Shown: positions 1 to 8,110 of the stretch, in pieces | How positions within the stretch are numbered: the stretch's first letter is position 1 | Layout of the letters: each line of letters opens with the position of its first letter | Origin: Acidobacteriota bacterium | GTDB taxonomy: Bacteria; Acidobacteriota; Blastocatellia; Pyrinomonadales; Pyrinomonadaceae | NCBI GenBank assembly: GCA_016718135.1 | Contig: JADKEF010000003.1 | Span: forward strand, 248,001-312,000 | Length of the DNA stretch: 64,000 nt | Reading direction: 5' to 3' | The notes under the pieces: model-generated | The model's database searches: none | The model's input: only the letters and a program-made list of their open reading frames with translations | What the model was told of the DNA's origin: nothing | Program-made: the position numbers and the translations under genes

Positions 1-779
1 ACCGCCTTTTCAAAATACGGGACCGCTCGGGCGTAATCATCCCTCGACATCTGAGCCAAACCCTGTGCGTAGAGCCGTTCAGCCGCCGAACGCTTATTCC
101 TTTGAGTCTCTGCAGCAAGTGACGCAAAGCTCTGCACATCCGCGACCTTCAGCTGCGAAATGCGTTCGGCCGGCACGGCAAAATTCAAATTCTGCCCCTC
201 GGCCGCCTGTAAGGTCGCGACGCCGATCACCTGCCCGGCCATATTCACGACCGGCGAACCTGACGATCCCGGCGAGATGGATGCTGTGATCTGAATTATC
301 TTGCCATAGCCCGAGATCTCGCGGACAGCGGAAACAATGCCGTTCGAGACCGAACCTTCGAGCCCGTAAGGATTACCGATAACGACGATCGATTCGCCCT
401 CTTGCGGAGCCGAGCGGACCAAGGGTAGCGGCACCGCCAACCCACGCGGCACATCGACCTGCAGCAGAGCCAGATCGCCTTCACCATCGACTGCGAGCAC
501 GCCTTTCACCGGAAACTTCTTCCCGTCCATCAGATGTATCTCGACCCTCGAAGAACGCTCGATGACGTGGAGATTGGTAATGACGCGATCCGGAGCGACA
601 AAAAACCCACTCCCGCGAGCGAGCGTGTTGCCCTTCGAATCAAAAGTCTCCACCGCCACCGCCGACGGCTTGATCCGCTTGACCAACTCCGGCAAAAAAT
701 CCTGCGCGTTTAATTCGCCCGCGAAACACGCGAAAAATGCGAAAAAAAGCAGGATCTTTGCAGTAGTATTGGCCACCAT
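1..779 (-). CDS. S1C-type trypsin-like serine protease with C-terminal TPR, 3' end outside window
   Basis: Read on the minus strand from ATG at 779, the frame stays open to the left edge, so the C-terminus is missing. It begins with a signal peptide whose core reads LLFFAFFACFAG and ends near ELNAQ. A chymotrypsin-fold protease of the DegP/HtrA-like S1C type follows: catalytic His in NLHVIE, Asp in DGEGDLALL, the oxyanion region IGNPYGLEG, and nucleophile Ser in SPGSSGSPVV. After the protease domain a helical repeat typical of TPR begins (LYAQGLAQMSRDDYARAVPY) and runs off the edge. Family knowledge suggests a periplasmic or extracytoplasmic protease. The TPR tail instead of a PDZ domain is common in environmental bacteria. 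The signal-peptide core is encoded by a copy of repeat family C (see 716-750). Confidence 0.85.
   Translation of the reverse strand, partial: MVANTTAKILLFFAFFACFAGELNAQDFLPELVKRIKPSAVAVETFDSKGNTLARGSGFFVAPDRVITNLHVIERSSRVEIHLMDGKKFPVKGVLAVDGEGDLALLQVDVPRGLAVPLPLVRSAPQEGESIVVIGNPYGLEGSVSNGIVSAVREISGYGKIIQITASISPGSSGSPVVNMAGQVIGVATLQAAEGQNLNFAVPAERISQLKVADVQSFASLAAETQRNKRSAAERLYAQGLAQMSRDDYARAVPYFEKA
716..750. repeat. Single arm of repeat family C inside a signal peptide
   Basis: This stretch contains GCCCGCGAAACACGCGAAA followed by further GCGAAA-like units. It matches one arm of the complete inverted repeat at 38981-39064. Here it lies in the 5' end of the serine protease gene and encodes the hydrophobic core of its signal peptide. 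Confidence 0.6.
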
Positions 780-827
780 CCGAATAAGACGCAATTATAT
801 GCCCTTTCGGTTGGCAAACCAAATTTT

Positions 828-2108
828 TTACTTCCCGATCAACCCATTCCCATCCAATGCCGTGTAGACATCGCTCGAATACAGCCCGAGCCATTTGTCG
901 TATTCCGGCGTTTGGAAGATCTTGTCATAGACCTGCGAGTTGAGAGCCTCGAGATTGTTGAACCCACGTGGTCGGTTGAGCCATTCGTAGATCTTTGTGT
1001 GGAACAGGAAATCGTTACGCGTCGTGTCGAGAGCGACGAACTTATTAAGCTTGGCGAAAAGTCCCTTGAACTCATCCTCGCTGAGGCCGGTCTTTGCGTT
1101 CTGGCGGCGGATGAAGGCGATGCTCTTCGCATCCGGCGTCGGGTTCGGCGTGTAAAGACTCGACAGCTTGTGCCAATCGTCAAACTTGATGCCCGCCTCA
1201 AATTTTGCGAAATCGTCGTAGACGCGAAGTATCGAATATTCATCAACAACAACCATCTTCGCCACCGCCATCGGAGCCGCGAGTATCGCGAGCGTTCCTG
1301 ACGCCGTTTCTGTCATCGCGACACCAGCCGTCTCGACCGTCTTGGTCCGATCTTTGATGATCTGGTCAAAGCTTGTCTTGCGATATTTCATCAACGCGAT
1401 CGCGTGCTGATCTCTTGGTAGAGCCTTGAGCTTTGCATTCATCTCGTTGGCCTGAACCAGATATTTCATGAACGCCGCCGGGCTATAAAGGCCGGGGATC
1501 GCGTCGATCACCTGACCATCAGCGGCGATGATGTAATGAATACTGTTGCCAGTGATCGTCCGTTCGATCTTTCGGCCATCACCAAAGTCGATCGTGATCC
1601 GCGGAGCCGGGCGGACGGATTTCCAATTGAGGATGTAATTGTCGCGAAGGTACGTCGAGACCTCGTCGTTCGAGTACAAAAGGGCACGGAAAAGGCGGCT
1701 GTTGGCACAGGAGAATTCTTCGTTGAGATTGCCGAGCAGACGTAGCGTCAGGATCGGTTTACCCTGTTTCGCTGCGACTCGCTTTGCCTCTTCGAGATCG
1801 GTGTACCAATAAAGATGCGAGGCATAGGCGTCTTTTTGCATCGCGACGGTATCGATCGCATTTGCGATATTTTGCCAATTGTCGGTGCGTTCGCCCGTCT
1901 TAGAATAAGACTCAACATCAGCCGCATACTTAACAAACAGCGCGTCAAGCCCCGTCCTTCCCATCGCCCGCAATTCACGGATCGCCGGAACCGCCGTCGC
2001 AACATCCTCGGACATCGCTTTGCTGGTCAGTTCATCAACACTGCTCGCCCGCAGCGTCGAAGAGATAAAAAGAATGGTCATTAAGATCAACGAATACTTC
2101 AGCTTCAT
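828..2108 (-). CDS. Exported protein with thioredoxin-like domain, function unknown
   Basis: I chose ATG at 2108 because GGAGGA lies 8 bases upstream; the longer reading frame would start with a codon overlapping that ribosome-binding site. The product has about 426 residues, with a signal peptide (KLKYSLILMTILFISSTLRAS). Residues about 95-220 resemble a thioredoxin-like fold of the kind found in DUF255/thioredoxin_7 proteins: a W-Y segment, EAKRVAAKQGKPILTL, then a strand IHYIIAADGQVIDAIPG and a helix. The usual CxxC is absent (only C-A-N-S), so redox activity is doubtful. The rest, about 230-426, is alpha-helical with no motif I recognise. It stands alone, convergent with nothing and divergent from rpiB across a family A repeat. 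Confidence 0.7.
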   Translation of the reverse strand: MKLKYSLILMTILFISSTLRASSVDELTSKAMSEDVATAVPAIRELRAMGRTGLDALFVKYAADVESYSKTGERTDNWQNIANAIDTVAMQKDAYASHLYWYTDLEEAKRVAAKQGKPILTLRLLGNLNEEFSCANSRLFRALLYSNDEVSTYLRDNYILNWKSVRPAPRITIDFGDGRKIERTITGNSIHYIIAADGQVIDAIPGLYSPAAFMKYLVQANEMNAKLKALPRDQHAIALMKYRKTSFDQIIKDRTKTVETAGVAMTETASGTLAILAAPMAVAKMVVVDEYSILRVYDDFAKFEAGIKFDDWHKLSSLYTPNPTPDAKSIAFIRRQNAKTGLSEDEFKGLFAKLNKFVALDTTRNDFLFHTKIYEWLNRPRGFNNLEALNSQVYDKIFQTPEYDKWLGLYSSDVYTALDGNGLIGK

Positions 2109-2174
2109 ATAGTTTTCCTCCAAGATTTACCCATTTGAACGAAGCGAAAGTTCTTTCTTGTAGATTTTTTGCGT

Positions 2175-2242
2175 CTTCTTTGCGTCTCTGCGTCTTTGCG
2201 GGAGATCAAAGACACCCGCAGAGCCGCAAAGATGCAAAGAAG
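2175..2242. repeat. Inverted repeat, family A (copy 1)
   Basis: The left arm at 2175-2202 (CTTCTTTGCGTCTCTGCGTC and on) and right arm at 2215-2242 (CCCGCAGAGCCGCAAAGATG and on) are about 28 bases each, roughly 80% complementary, with a 12-base centre. The same CGCAGAG/CGCAAAG vocabulary recurs near 18.8, 35.4, 41.3 and 60.8 kb. It lies in the divergent gap before rpiB. Confidence 0.75.
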
Positions 2243-2287
2243 AGCCGCAAATTTGAGCCGGCATCAAAATCCGCTAATATCAGAAAT

Positions 2288-2734
2288 ATGAAGATCGCAA
2301 TCGCCGCTGACCACGCTGGTTTTGAAGAGAAAGAAAAGATCAAGAGCACACTCGACGAGATCGGCGTCGAGTACACCGACATGGGCACGAATTCGCCCGA
2401 CTCAGTCGACTATCCCGACTACGCCCGCAAGGTCGGCGAGGCAGTCGCTCGCGGAGAATTTGAACAAGGCTTGCTAGTCTGCGGCTCAGGCACCGGCATG
2501 GCGATCTCGGCTAATAAAGTAAAAGGCATCCGCGCCGCCGTCGCCTGGAACGCTGAGACCGCGAGTCTCGCCCGCCAACACAACAACGCCAACGTCCTCG
2601 CCATCGGAGCCAGAACGTCTCCCGAGGGAACAATTCCAGACATCGTAAAATCCTGGTTCGCCGCCGATTTCGAAGGCGGGCGGCATGCAAATCGAGTGGA
2701 TAAGATAACCGGAATTGAAAAAGACGCCCTTTGA
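2288..2734 (+). CDS. rpiB: Ribose-5-phosphate isomerase B
   Basis: This gene encodes 148 residues, the normal RpiB length, from the ATG at 2288. The longer frame from 2135 is rejected because its extra N-terminus is translated repeat A. The enzyme interconverts ribulose-5-phosphate and ribose-5-phosphate in the pentose phosphate pathway. Visible family motifs are MKIAIAADHAG at the N-terminus (substrate-binding Asp-His), the active-site Cys65 in LLVCGSGTGMAISANK, and NNANVLAIGAR. The C-terminal GGRHANRVDKI motif supplies His/Arg phosphate ligands. A flavin reductase gene follows 5 bases after the stop, so the two are probably co-transcribed. Confidence 0.95.
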   Translation: MKIAIAADHAGFEEKEKIKSTLDEIGVEYTDMGTNSPDSVDYPDYARKVGEAVARGEFEQGLLVCGSGTGMAISANKVKGIRAAVAWNAETASLARQHNNANVLAIGARTSPEGTIPDIVKSWFAADFEGGRHANRVDKITGIEKDAL

Positions 2735-2739
2735 TAAAT

Positions 2740-3306
2740 ATGCCAAAGATCCTAGCCATCGCGGGCAGCTATCGCGAAAATTCTTATAACAAACGTGTTG
2801 TGGCGATCGCCGCAGATGGTGCTCGGGCGGCTGGAGCCGACGTTACCATGATCGATCTTCGCGACTATGCGTTGCCGATTTACGATCAGGACCTGCAAGC
2901 GGACGGTGCTTTTCATGACGACGCTTTGCGTCTGCAGGACGTGATGGCCGAGCACGACGGTTTTCTTATAGCCTCGCCCGAATACAACGGCGGCATTCCT
3001 GGCGGGTTTAAGAACGCGATCGATTGGACTTCACGCTCTAACGACAAATACAAGATGTACGAGCCGGTCAAGGGTAAAACGGCAGCTCTGATCACTGCTT
3101 CGCCTGGGCAATTCGGCGGTATTCGCTGCCTCGCACACCTTCGCGGCGTCTTTACGATCATGGGCGTTCACGTGATGCCGATGGAGATCGCGGTCGGATT
3201 TGTCAGCGAAAAGTTCGACGGAGACAGCGGCGAGATGACCGACGAAAAGACAAAAGGCCTGCTCGAACATCTTGGCGCGTCGCTCGCAAATGTGTTAGAA
3301 ACCTAG
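2740..3306 (+). CDS. NADPH-dependent FMN reductase family protein
   Basis: This is a 188-residue flavodoxin-like protein. I start it at ATG 2740; a TTG nine bases earlier would overlap the rpiB stop. Motifs of the NADPH-dependent FMN reductase family (ArsH/SsuE/chromate reductase group) are clear: an FMN phosphate-binding loop GSYRENSYNKRVV at the N-terminus and SPEYNGGIPGGFKNAIDW around residues 80-98. It would bind FMN and transfer electrons from NADPH to quinones, flavins or metals. The physiological substrate cannot be told from sequence. It follows rpiB closely. Confidence 0.9.
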   Translation: MPKILAIAGSYRENSYNKRVVAIAADGARAAGADVTMIDLRDYALPIYDQDLQADGAFHDDALRLQDVMAEHDGFLIASPEYNGGIPGGFKNAIDWTSRSNDKYKMYEPVKGKTAALITASPGQFGGIRCLAHLRGVFTIMGVHVMPMEIAVGFVSEKFDGDSGEMTDEKTKGLLEHLGASLANVLET

Positions 3307-3321
3307 AACACGGTTAACGTC

Positions 3322-4140
3322 ATGATCTTTCGCACACACATTCCCAGATCTCCGCTGGATCAGTTTGTGGCGATGTTCGTCTATTTTGACGACGTGAACT
3401 TTCCGCACGGCTTCGATCGGTTCCTGCCCAACGGTGATACCGAAATTCTGATCGATTTTCACGACACTCCGCAGTTTATATACGACAACACAAGCCTTAA
3501 AGAAATACAGGCCTGCAATCGCATCTGGGCGTCGGGTTTGCGGACTGAACCGATCACCATCCCCGCCGGCAACAAGTCGGAGATGATGGTCATCTCGTTC
3601 AAAAAAGGAATGGCAGCACCGTTTTTCCCGTTCCCGATGAGCGAGATCGCCGACAGCGTCGTTGATGCCGATTTGGTTTGGAGCATAGATTTTAGTTTTC
3701 TTCGCGAGCAGGTCTTGGCGACGAAGGACATCAGTGAAAGATTTCGGATCGTCGAGGATTTTCTTATCTGCGAATTCCAATCCCAAATGGCGATCAATCC
3801 ATGTGTCGCCTACGCGATCGGCGAAATGACGGAGAGGCCCGACGCGGTAAACATCGCCCGATTGAACGGCGAGATCGGCTACTCGCAAAAGCATTTCACC
3901 GAGATGTTCCGCCGCCAGGTCGGCGTGACCCCGAAATCGTATTTGAAGATAATGCGTTTCCAAAAAGCCGTCCGGACGATCGATATTGCGACGGATATCG
4001 ACTGGGGCCACATCTCGCTCGAATGCGGTTTTTACGACCAGTCGCACTTCATAAACGATTTCAAACACTTCGCCGGCTTCACGCCCGAGCAGTACGCTAA
4101 GATCCAGACGAATTATCAGAATTACGTGCCGGTCGGTTAG
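3322..4140 (+). CDS. AraC-family transcriptional regulator with DUF6597 N-terminal domain
   Basis: The product has 272 residues. The N-terminal half (about 1-150) matches the DUF6597/DUF4180-like cupin found in small AraC regulators (FDRFLPNGDTEILIDFHDTP). The C-terminal half holds two helix-turn-helix motifs of the AraC/XylS DNA-binding domain: GEIGYSQKHFTEMFRRQVGV and, for the second helix pair, SLECGFYDQSHFINDFKHFA, followed by the family-typical GFTPEQY. It probably controls the next gene, a DUF1761 membrane protein 69 bases downstream; such regulators often sit beside their single target. The effector is unknown. Confidence 0.9.
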   Translation: MIFRTHIPRSPLDQFVAMFVYFDDVNFPHGFDRFLPNGDTEILIDFHDTPQFIYDNTSLKEIQACNRIWASGLRTEPITIPAGNKSEMMVISFKKGMAAPFFPFPMSEIADSVVDADLVWSIDFSFLREQVLATKDISERFRIVEDFLICEFQSQMAINPCVAYAIGEMTERPDAVNIARLNGEIGYSQKHFTEMFRRQVGVTPKSYLKIMRFQKAVRTIDIATDIDWGHISLECGFYDQSHFINDFKHFAGFTPEQYAKIQTNYQNYVPVG

Positions 4141-4209
4141 AAACTTCGTTGCAGAAGCCAGGTAAATTTTTTCCAATACACGTCCCGCTCTGTCGCGTAA
4201 TCTCGCGAC

Positions 4210-4614
4210 ATGGAAAACTTTTACATCAATCACATCGCCGTCCTCGTTTGCGCCGTGATGAGTCTCGTCATCGGCGGACTCTGGTGGTCACCGTTGCTGT
4301 TTGCAAAAGCGTGGCAGCGTGAGACGGGCTTGAGCGACGAGCAATTAAAGCAGATGAATCCGGCCAAGACCTTTGGCCTGACGTTTGTGCTGGCATATCT
4401 TGCGTCGTACAATCTGGCGTTCTTTCTCGGTGACGGCAGTACAACTTGGAAATGGGGCATCGCAGCAGGTTTGCTCGCAGCATTCTGGGCGATCGCGATG
4501 TACGTTATCATCAGTCTGTTCGAGCAGCGTTCGCTCAAACACATGCTGATAAACTGCGGCTACATAACGGTTTACTTTGCGGTGATCGGATTTATTTTGG
4601 GGATCTGGAGGTAA
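4210..4614 (+). CDS. DUF1761 membrane protein
   Basis: This 134-residue integral membrane protein has four predicted hydrophobic segments (about 8-27, 56-72, 83-102 and 113-131). The N-terminal signature NHIAVLVCAVMSLVIGGLWW followed by SPLLFAKAW is the hallmark of DUF1761, a family of small four-helix membrane proteins of unknown function. An AraC-type regulator lies directly upstream. GGAGG near the end of this gene may serve as ribosome-binding site for the next one. Confidence 0.85.
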   Translation: MENFYINHIAVLVCAVMSLVIGGLWWSPLLFAKAWQRETGLSDEQLKQMNPAKTFGLTFVLAYLASYNLAFFLGDGSTTWKWGIAAGLLAAFWAIAMYVIISLFEQRSLKHMLINCGYITVYFAVIGFILGIWR

Positions 4615-4664
4615 TGGCAGAAACGCACCAAATCGTAATGGGCATAAAAGCCTTAGACAATAAT

Positions 4665-5597
4665 ATGAAGTCAAAACATGCGGTCTTAATCACTTTAATT
4701 TTCCTTGGTATGGGTGCCTACGCCAAAGCTCAAACCAAGCCAACACCTACCTATTATTTCAACCCACATTGGTCATCCGATGGAAAAAGGATCGTCTTTG
4801 AATCAACCAGAGACGGCCAATCGGCCATTTACACAATCGCCGTAGATGGCACCGATGTGCGCCGACTAACCGACAGCAAATCAACCGACGGACAGCCGCG
4901 TTGGTCGCGTGACGGCCGTAGGATCGTCTTTTACTCAGAGAGAGACGGGCATTTGCAGTTATATGTGATGAATGCGGACGGTTCGGATCAACGCAAACTG
5001 ACGGATGGAAAAGACCTCGCTTATCTACCCGATTTTTCGCCAAAAGGAGATTCGGTTGTTTTTCAGTCTCGAAAGGAGCGTCCGGGCATTACTCACGATA
5101 TTTACGTGATCCGTACGGACGGATCAAATAGAACCCGTTTGACCGATGAAAAGCACGGTTATACCAGCCCAAAATGGTCGCCCGACGGAAAGAAGATTCT
5201 CTTTGAGCGAGCCGTGGTGACCAAAAAATACTATCGCGATCTGTCGAGAGAAGAAATGGGGCAAATGAAAAACTCGACAGAGATCTTTGTGATGGATCGC
5301 GACGGTTCAAATCTTAAGAACCTCACCAATAACGATGTCGAAGACTCGACACCGCAGTGGTCCGTGAGCGGAAAGACGATCTACTTTATGTCAAAACGCG
5401 ACGGCTTATCGAGCGTTTATGCGATGAAAGCGGACGGAAGCCGCGTTCGCAAAGTCGCGGACGGAAAGATCGTGACAAATCCGTTCATAGCTCCCGATGA
5501 AAACTATTTTGCATACACGAAAGAGGTTGACGGCAAATGGGGACTATACATTTTTGAGATCAAGAGCGGAAAAGAACGTCTTTTGATTGGCGGGTGA
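4665..5597 (+). CDS. Exported TolB-like beta-propeller (PD40 repeat) protein
   Basis: The start at 4665 gives a clean signal peptide (KSKHAVLITLIFLGMGAYAKAQ); an alternative in-frame ATG at 4614 overlaps the previous stop and has GGAGG only two bases upstream, so the true start is uncertain. The mature protein consists of six PD40/WD40-like blades, each with a W-S-x-DGK-x-I-x-F core (HWSSDGKRIVFES, RWSRDGRRIVFYSERDG, KWSPDGKKILFE, QWSVSGKTIYFMSKRDG). It resembles the TolB C-terminal propeller but lacks the TolB N-terminal domain. These proteins are usually periplasmic or secreted binding scaffolds. No enzyme motif is visible. Confidence 0.85.
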   Translation: MKSKHAVLITLIFLGMGAYAKAQTKPTPTYYFNPHWSSDGKRIVFESTRDGQSAIYTIAVDGTDVRRLTDSKSTDGQPRWSRDGRRIVFYSERDGHLQLYVMNADGSDQRKLTDGKDLAYLPDFSPKGDSVVFQSRKERPGITHDIYVIRTDGSNRTRLTDEKHGYTSPKWSPDGKKILFERAVVTKKYYRDLSREEMGQMKNSTEIFVMDRDGSNLKNLTNNDVEDSTPQWSVSGKTIYFMSKRDGLSSVYAMKADGSRVRKVADGKIVTNPFIAPDENYFAYTKEVDGKWGLYIFEIKSGKERLLIGG

Positions 5598-5648
5598 TGA
5601 GAGCGCAAAGATTTGGGATAATTTTGAAAGTCCTTTGAGGAAACACCA

Positions 5649-6659
5649 ATGAAAAAGCTAATTATATTTTTAGTTTTATGTTTGTTTGCAGTGAGCAGTT
5701 CTGCTCAAACGCAAACGGCAGAAAAACCAAAAATGAATGTCGCCATTTTGATTTTTGATGGCGTTCAGATCATTGATTACACGGGACCTTATGAAGTTCT
5801 CGGTTCACACGGCAAACGCAAAGTTTATACCGTTGCAGAAAATGCGGACACCGTTACAACTGCGATGGGAATGAAAGTTATTCCGAATTATACGTTTGAA
5901 AATCAACCAAAGCCGGACATCATCGTCATTCCGGGTGGCGGATACAGCAAGCCTGACCCGAACGGGCGCGGTGTTGCCAAACAGATGGTCAACGAAAAGG
6001 TAATTCGTTGGATACGTGATAACGCCAAAGAGGCGAAGCATGTGATGTCCGTTTGCAACGGTGCGTTCCTGCTGGCACAGGCGGGATTGCTCGACGGCCT
6101 CGAAGCTACGACATTTCACGGCATGATCAAGGACCTCCCGAATTTTGCCAAAAACGTCAAAGTCTTTTATGACAAACGCTTTGTGGATAATGGAAAGATC
6201 ATTACAACCGCGGGACTCTCCTCAGGTATCGATGGATCGCTTCATTTGATTGAGAAAATTGACGGCATCGGATGGGCAAAACGGATCGCCGCCGGGCTCG
6301 AATACAACTGGCAGCCGGAATCGAACTATGCCAGAGCTTCGCTTGCAGACATGAAGTTTCCCAAAACGATCGATGCAGTACTAAGCGATATTGAACCGAT
6401 AGACATTACCAGCGAGAGAACCTTTTACGATAGCAAATGGACCGTTAGAACTCCGCTGTCGGTCGAAGACTTTATGATCAGTCTCAACAAAGCCTGGTCA
6501 GCTGCCCCAGGCTGGACAACAACAAAGATCGGCAAATCAGACGGCGTTTGGAAACTTACCGAAAAAGACGGGAAAGTTTGGATCGGCGAGGCAAAAGCCG
6601 AAAAGATTCCGGATAATAATAACGAGCTAATGATGGTTCTTAAGATTCGGCGCATATGA
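5649..6659 (+). CDS. Exported DJ-1/PfpI family protein with an extra C-terminal domain
   Basis: This 336-residue protein has a signal peptide (KKLIIFLVLCLFAVSSSAQ) and a DJ-1/PfpI-type glutamine amidotransferase-like domain at about 30-220. Landmarks are the Glu in PYEVLG, the IPGGGY loop, and the nucleophile-elbow Cys136 in SVCNGAFLLAQAG, followed by TTAGLSSGIDGSLHLIEK as in GlxA-like regulators. A tail of about 100 residues (235-336) has no domain I recognise. GGAAACACC precedes the ATG. It overlaps the following amidohydrolase by four bases (ATGA), indicating translational coupling. Export is unusual, since most DJ-1 relatives are cytoplasmic. Confidence 0.85.
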   Translation: MKKLIIFLVLCLFAVSSSAQTQTAEKPKMNVAILIFDGVQIIDYTGPYEVLGSHGKRKVYTVAENADTVTTAMGMKVIPNYTFENQPKPDIIVIPGGGYSKPDPNGRGVAKQMVNEKVIRWIRDNAKEAKHVMSVCNGAFLLAQAGLLDGLEATTFHGMIKDLPNFAKNVKVFYDKRFVDNGKIITTAGLSSGIDGSLHLIEKIDGIGWAKRIAAGLEYNWQPESNYARASLADMKFPKTIDAVLSDIEPIDITSERTFYDSKWTVRTPLSVEDFMISLNKAWSAAPGWTTTKIGKSDGVWKLTEKDGKVWIGEAKAEKIPDNNNELMMVLKIRRI

Positions 6660-7996
6660 AACCCAAGTATAGTATCTCACTGAGCCTTCTTTTCGGATGT
6701 ACCAGAACGAGCGGGCTTCTACTGATAGCGATCACACTGGGCATAGCGGGATTCTCTCGCGAGTTGCTCGCTAGCACTCGCGATTCATTGAGCATCAAGA
6801 ACGTTAATGTCGTTGACGTTATGAAAGGCAAGATCGTTCGATCCCAGACCGTAGTCATCGAAGGCTCGGTCATTTCTTTTGTCGGTAGGTCGACGCCCCA
6901 CGAGTTTCCCGAGAATTCGAAGACGATTGATGGTTCCGGAAAGTACCTTGCTCCGGGACTATGGGACATGCATTTTCATCTTTGTTGGGCTGGTGATAAC
7001 GATAGGCTCCTTTACCCGATACTCCTCAGGAATGGCATTACCGGCGTTCGAGATATGGGCGGTGACGCTGGAGTGATGCGTCGATTTAAGGCTGCATTGG
7101 CGTCCGGCGAGATTGAGGGTCCGGAGATCTTTGGAGCAGGACCTATGTTGGATGGCGACCCTCCGGTGTATCGCGATTTTTCGGTAGCGCTACGCAGCGA
7201 CACCAATATCCCGACATTGCTTAACGGGCTGCGATCGAATGGCGTCGATTTCTTCAAAACGTACTCACTCATTCGTGAACAGCAACTGAAAGAGATCGCC
7301 GAATACTGCGTTAAGCACGACATGACATTTGCTGGACATCTATCCGAGTATATTGAGCCGGAAACCTCAATATCTTTGGGGCAACGAAGTGTCGAGCATC
7401 TGAATAGACTGGAGGAGATCTGGGCTGCTGACAAATCGCGGATCGATCGAATCGGCAACGCTATGGCTTCAAAGGGAGCTTTCCTTTGCCCGACGCTGAT
7501 CACCTACAAGCTCAAGGCCGCCGTGCGTGACCATTCGATCATTAACGATGAGTACGCAAAGTATATTCCTCAATCGTTGACCAAAGAATGGAAGGAAGTA
7601 TGGGCAAAACGCATCGCAAGGCACGAAAAGAATGGCGACTGGAATTCGCTTGACGGGAAGTTCGAGTCACAAAAACAGCTTGTCCGTTTCTTACATAAGA
7701 AGGGTGTGATCTTGCTGGCCGGAAGCGATTTTGCAGGGATGCCATATGTCTATCCAGGAATTGGCTTACATCAGGAGCTTGAACTATTGGCCGCCGCTGG
7801 GCTGTCGAACGCCGACGTCTTACGGACCGCAACCATAAATCCCGCTCTTTATTTTTCCGAGGCAAAAATTCGAGGCTCCGTAACCGTTGGGAAATACGCC
7901 GACCTGCTTCTTTTGAAAAAGGACCCTCTTAGAGATATCCGAGCTCTCAGGGAATTATCCGTCGTTATTTCGAAAGGCAAAGTACTTGAGCAATAG
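6656..7996 (+). CDS. Exported amidohydrolase (imidazolonepropionase-like)
   Basis: A 446-residue metal-dependent hydrolase. An N-terminal hydrophobic segment (LLLIAITLGIAGFS) acts as signal or anchor. A small beta-sandwich follows (SIKNVNVVDVMKGKIV), then the TIM barrel. Metal-site motifs are HxH in DMHFHLCW, a candidate carbamylated Lys in FFKTYS, His in AGHLSEY and VEHLNRLEE, and the catalytic Asp in LAGSDFAG. The C-terminal strand set (GSVTVGKYADLLLLKKDPL) closes the composite domain. It belongs to the group of exported imidazolonepropionase-like or Xaa-Pro dipeptidase-like amidohydrolases; substrate unknown. Its start overlaps the preceding stop. Confidence 0.9.
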   Translation: MKPKYSISLSLLFGCTRTSGLLLIAITLGIAGFSRELLASTRDSLSIKNVNVVDVMKGKIVRSQTVVIEGSVISFVGRSTPHEFPENSKTIDGSGKYLAPGLWDMHFHLCWAGDNDRLLYPILLRNGITGVRDMGGDAGVMRRFKAALASGEIEGPEIFGAGPMLDGDPPVYRDFSVALRSDTNIPTLLNGLRSNGVDFFKTYSLIREQQLKEIAEYCVKHDMTFAGHLSEYIEPETSISLGQRSVEHLNRLEEIWAADKSRIDRIGNAMASKGAFLCPTLITYKLKAAVRDHSIINDEYAKYIPQSLTKEWKEVWAKRIARHEKNGDWNSLDGKFESQKQLVRFLHKKGVILLAGSDFAGMPYVYPGIGLHQELELLAAAGLSNADVLRTATINPALYFSEAKIRGSVTVGKYADLLLLKKDPLRDIRALRELSVVISKGKVLEQ

Positions 7997-8110
7997 ACCT
8001 CGTACTTGGAATCGGGCCGCCCAACATCAACCTAATGCAATAGCTTGCAGAAAAGCTAGACTCAACAACCGAAGGAGATCGACAGGCTGGGCGGTCTGTC
8101 GTACAAAGAT

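Noticed and set aside
2135..2287. N-terminal extension of RpiB resembling a signal peptide
   Set aside because: It is translated repeat A, and RpiB is a cytoplasmic enzyme of standard length from 2288.
3295..4233. Minus-strand open frame of 312 codons opposite the AraC gene
   Set aside because: It is the antisense shadow of a clearly recognisable AraC-family gene and shows no family motifs.
8017..8096. attC-like palindrome (GCCCAAC start, CCGCCCA/TGGGCGG arms) before the DUF4287 gene
   Set aside because: The 3' core box does not fit GTTRRRY well, no second matching site closes the cassette, and no integrase is present.
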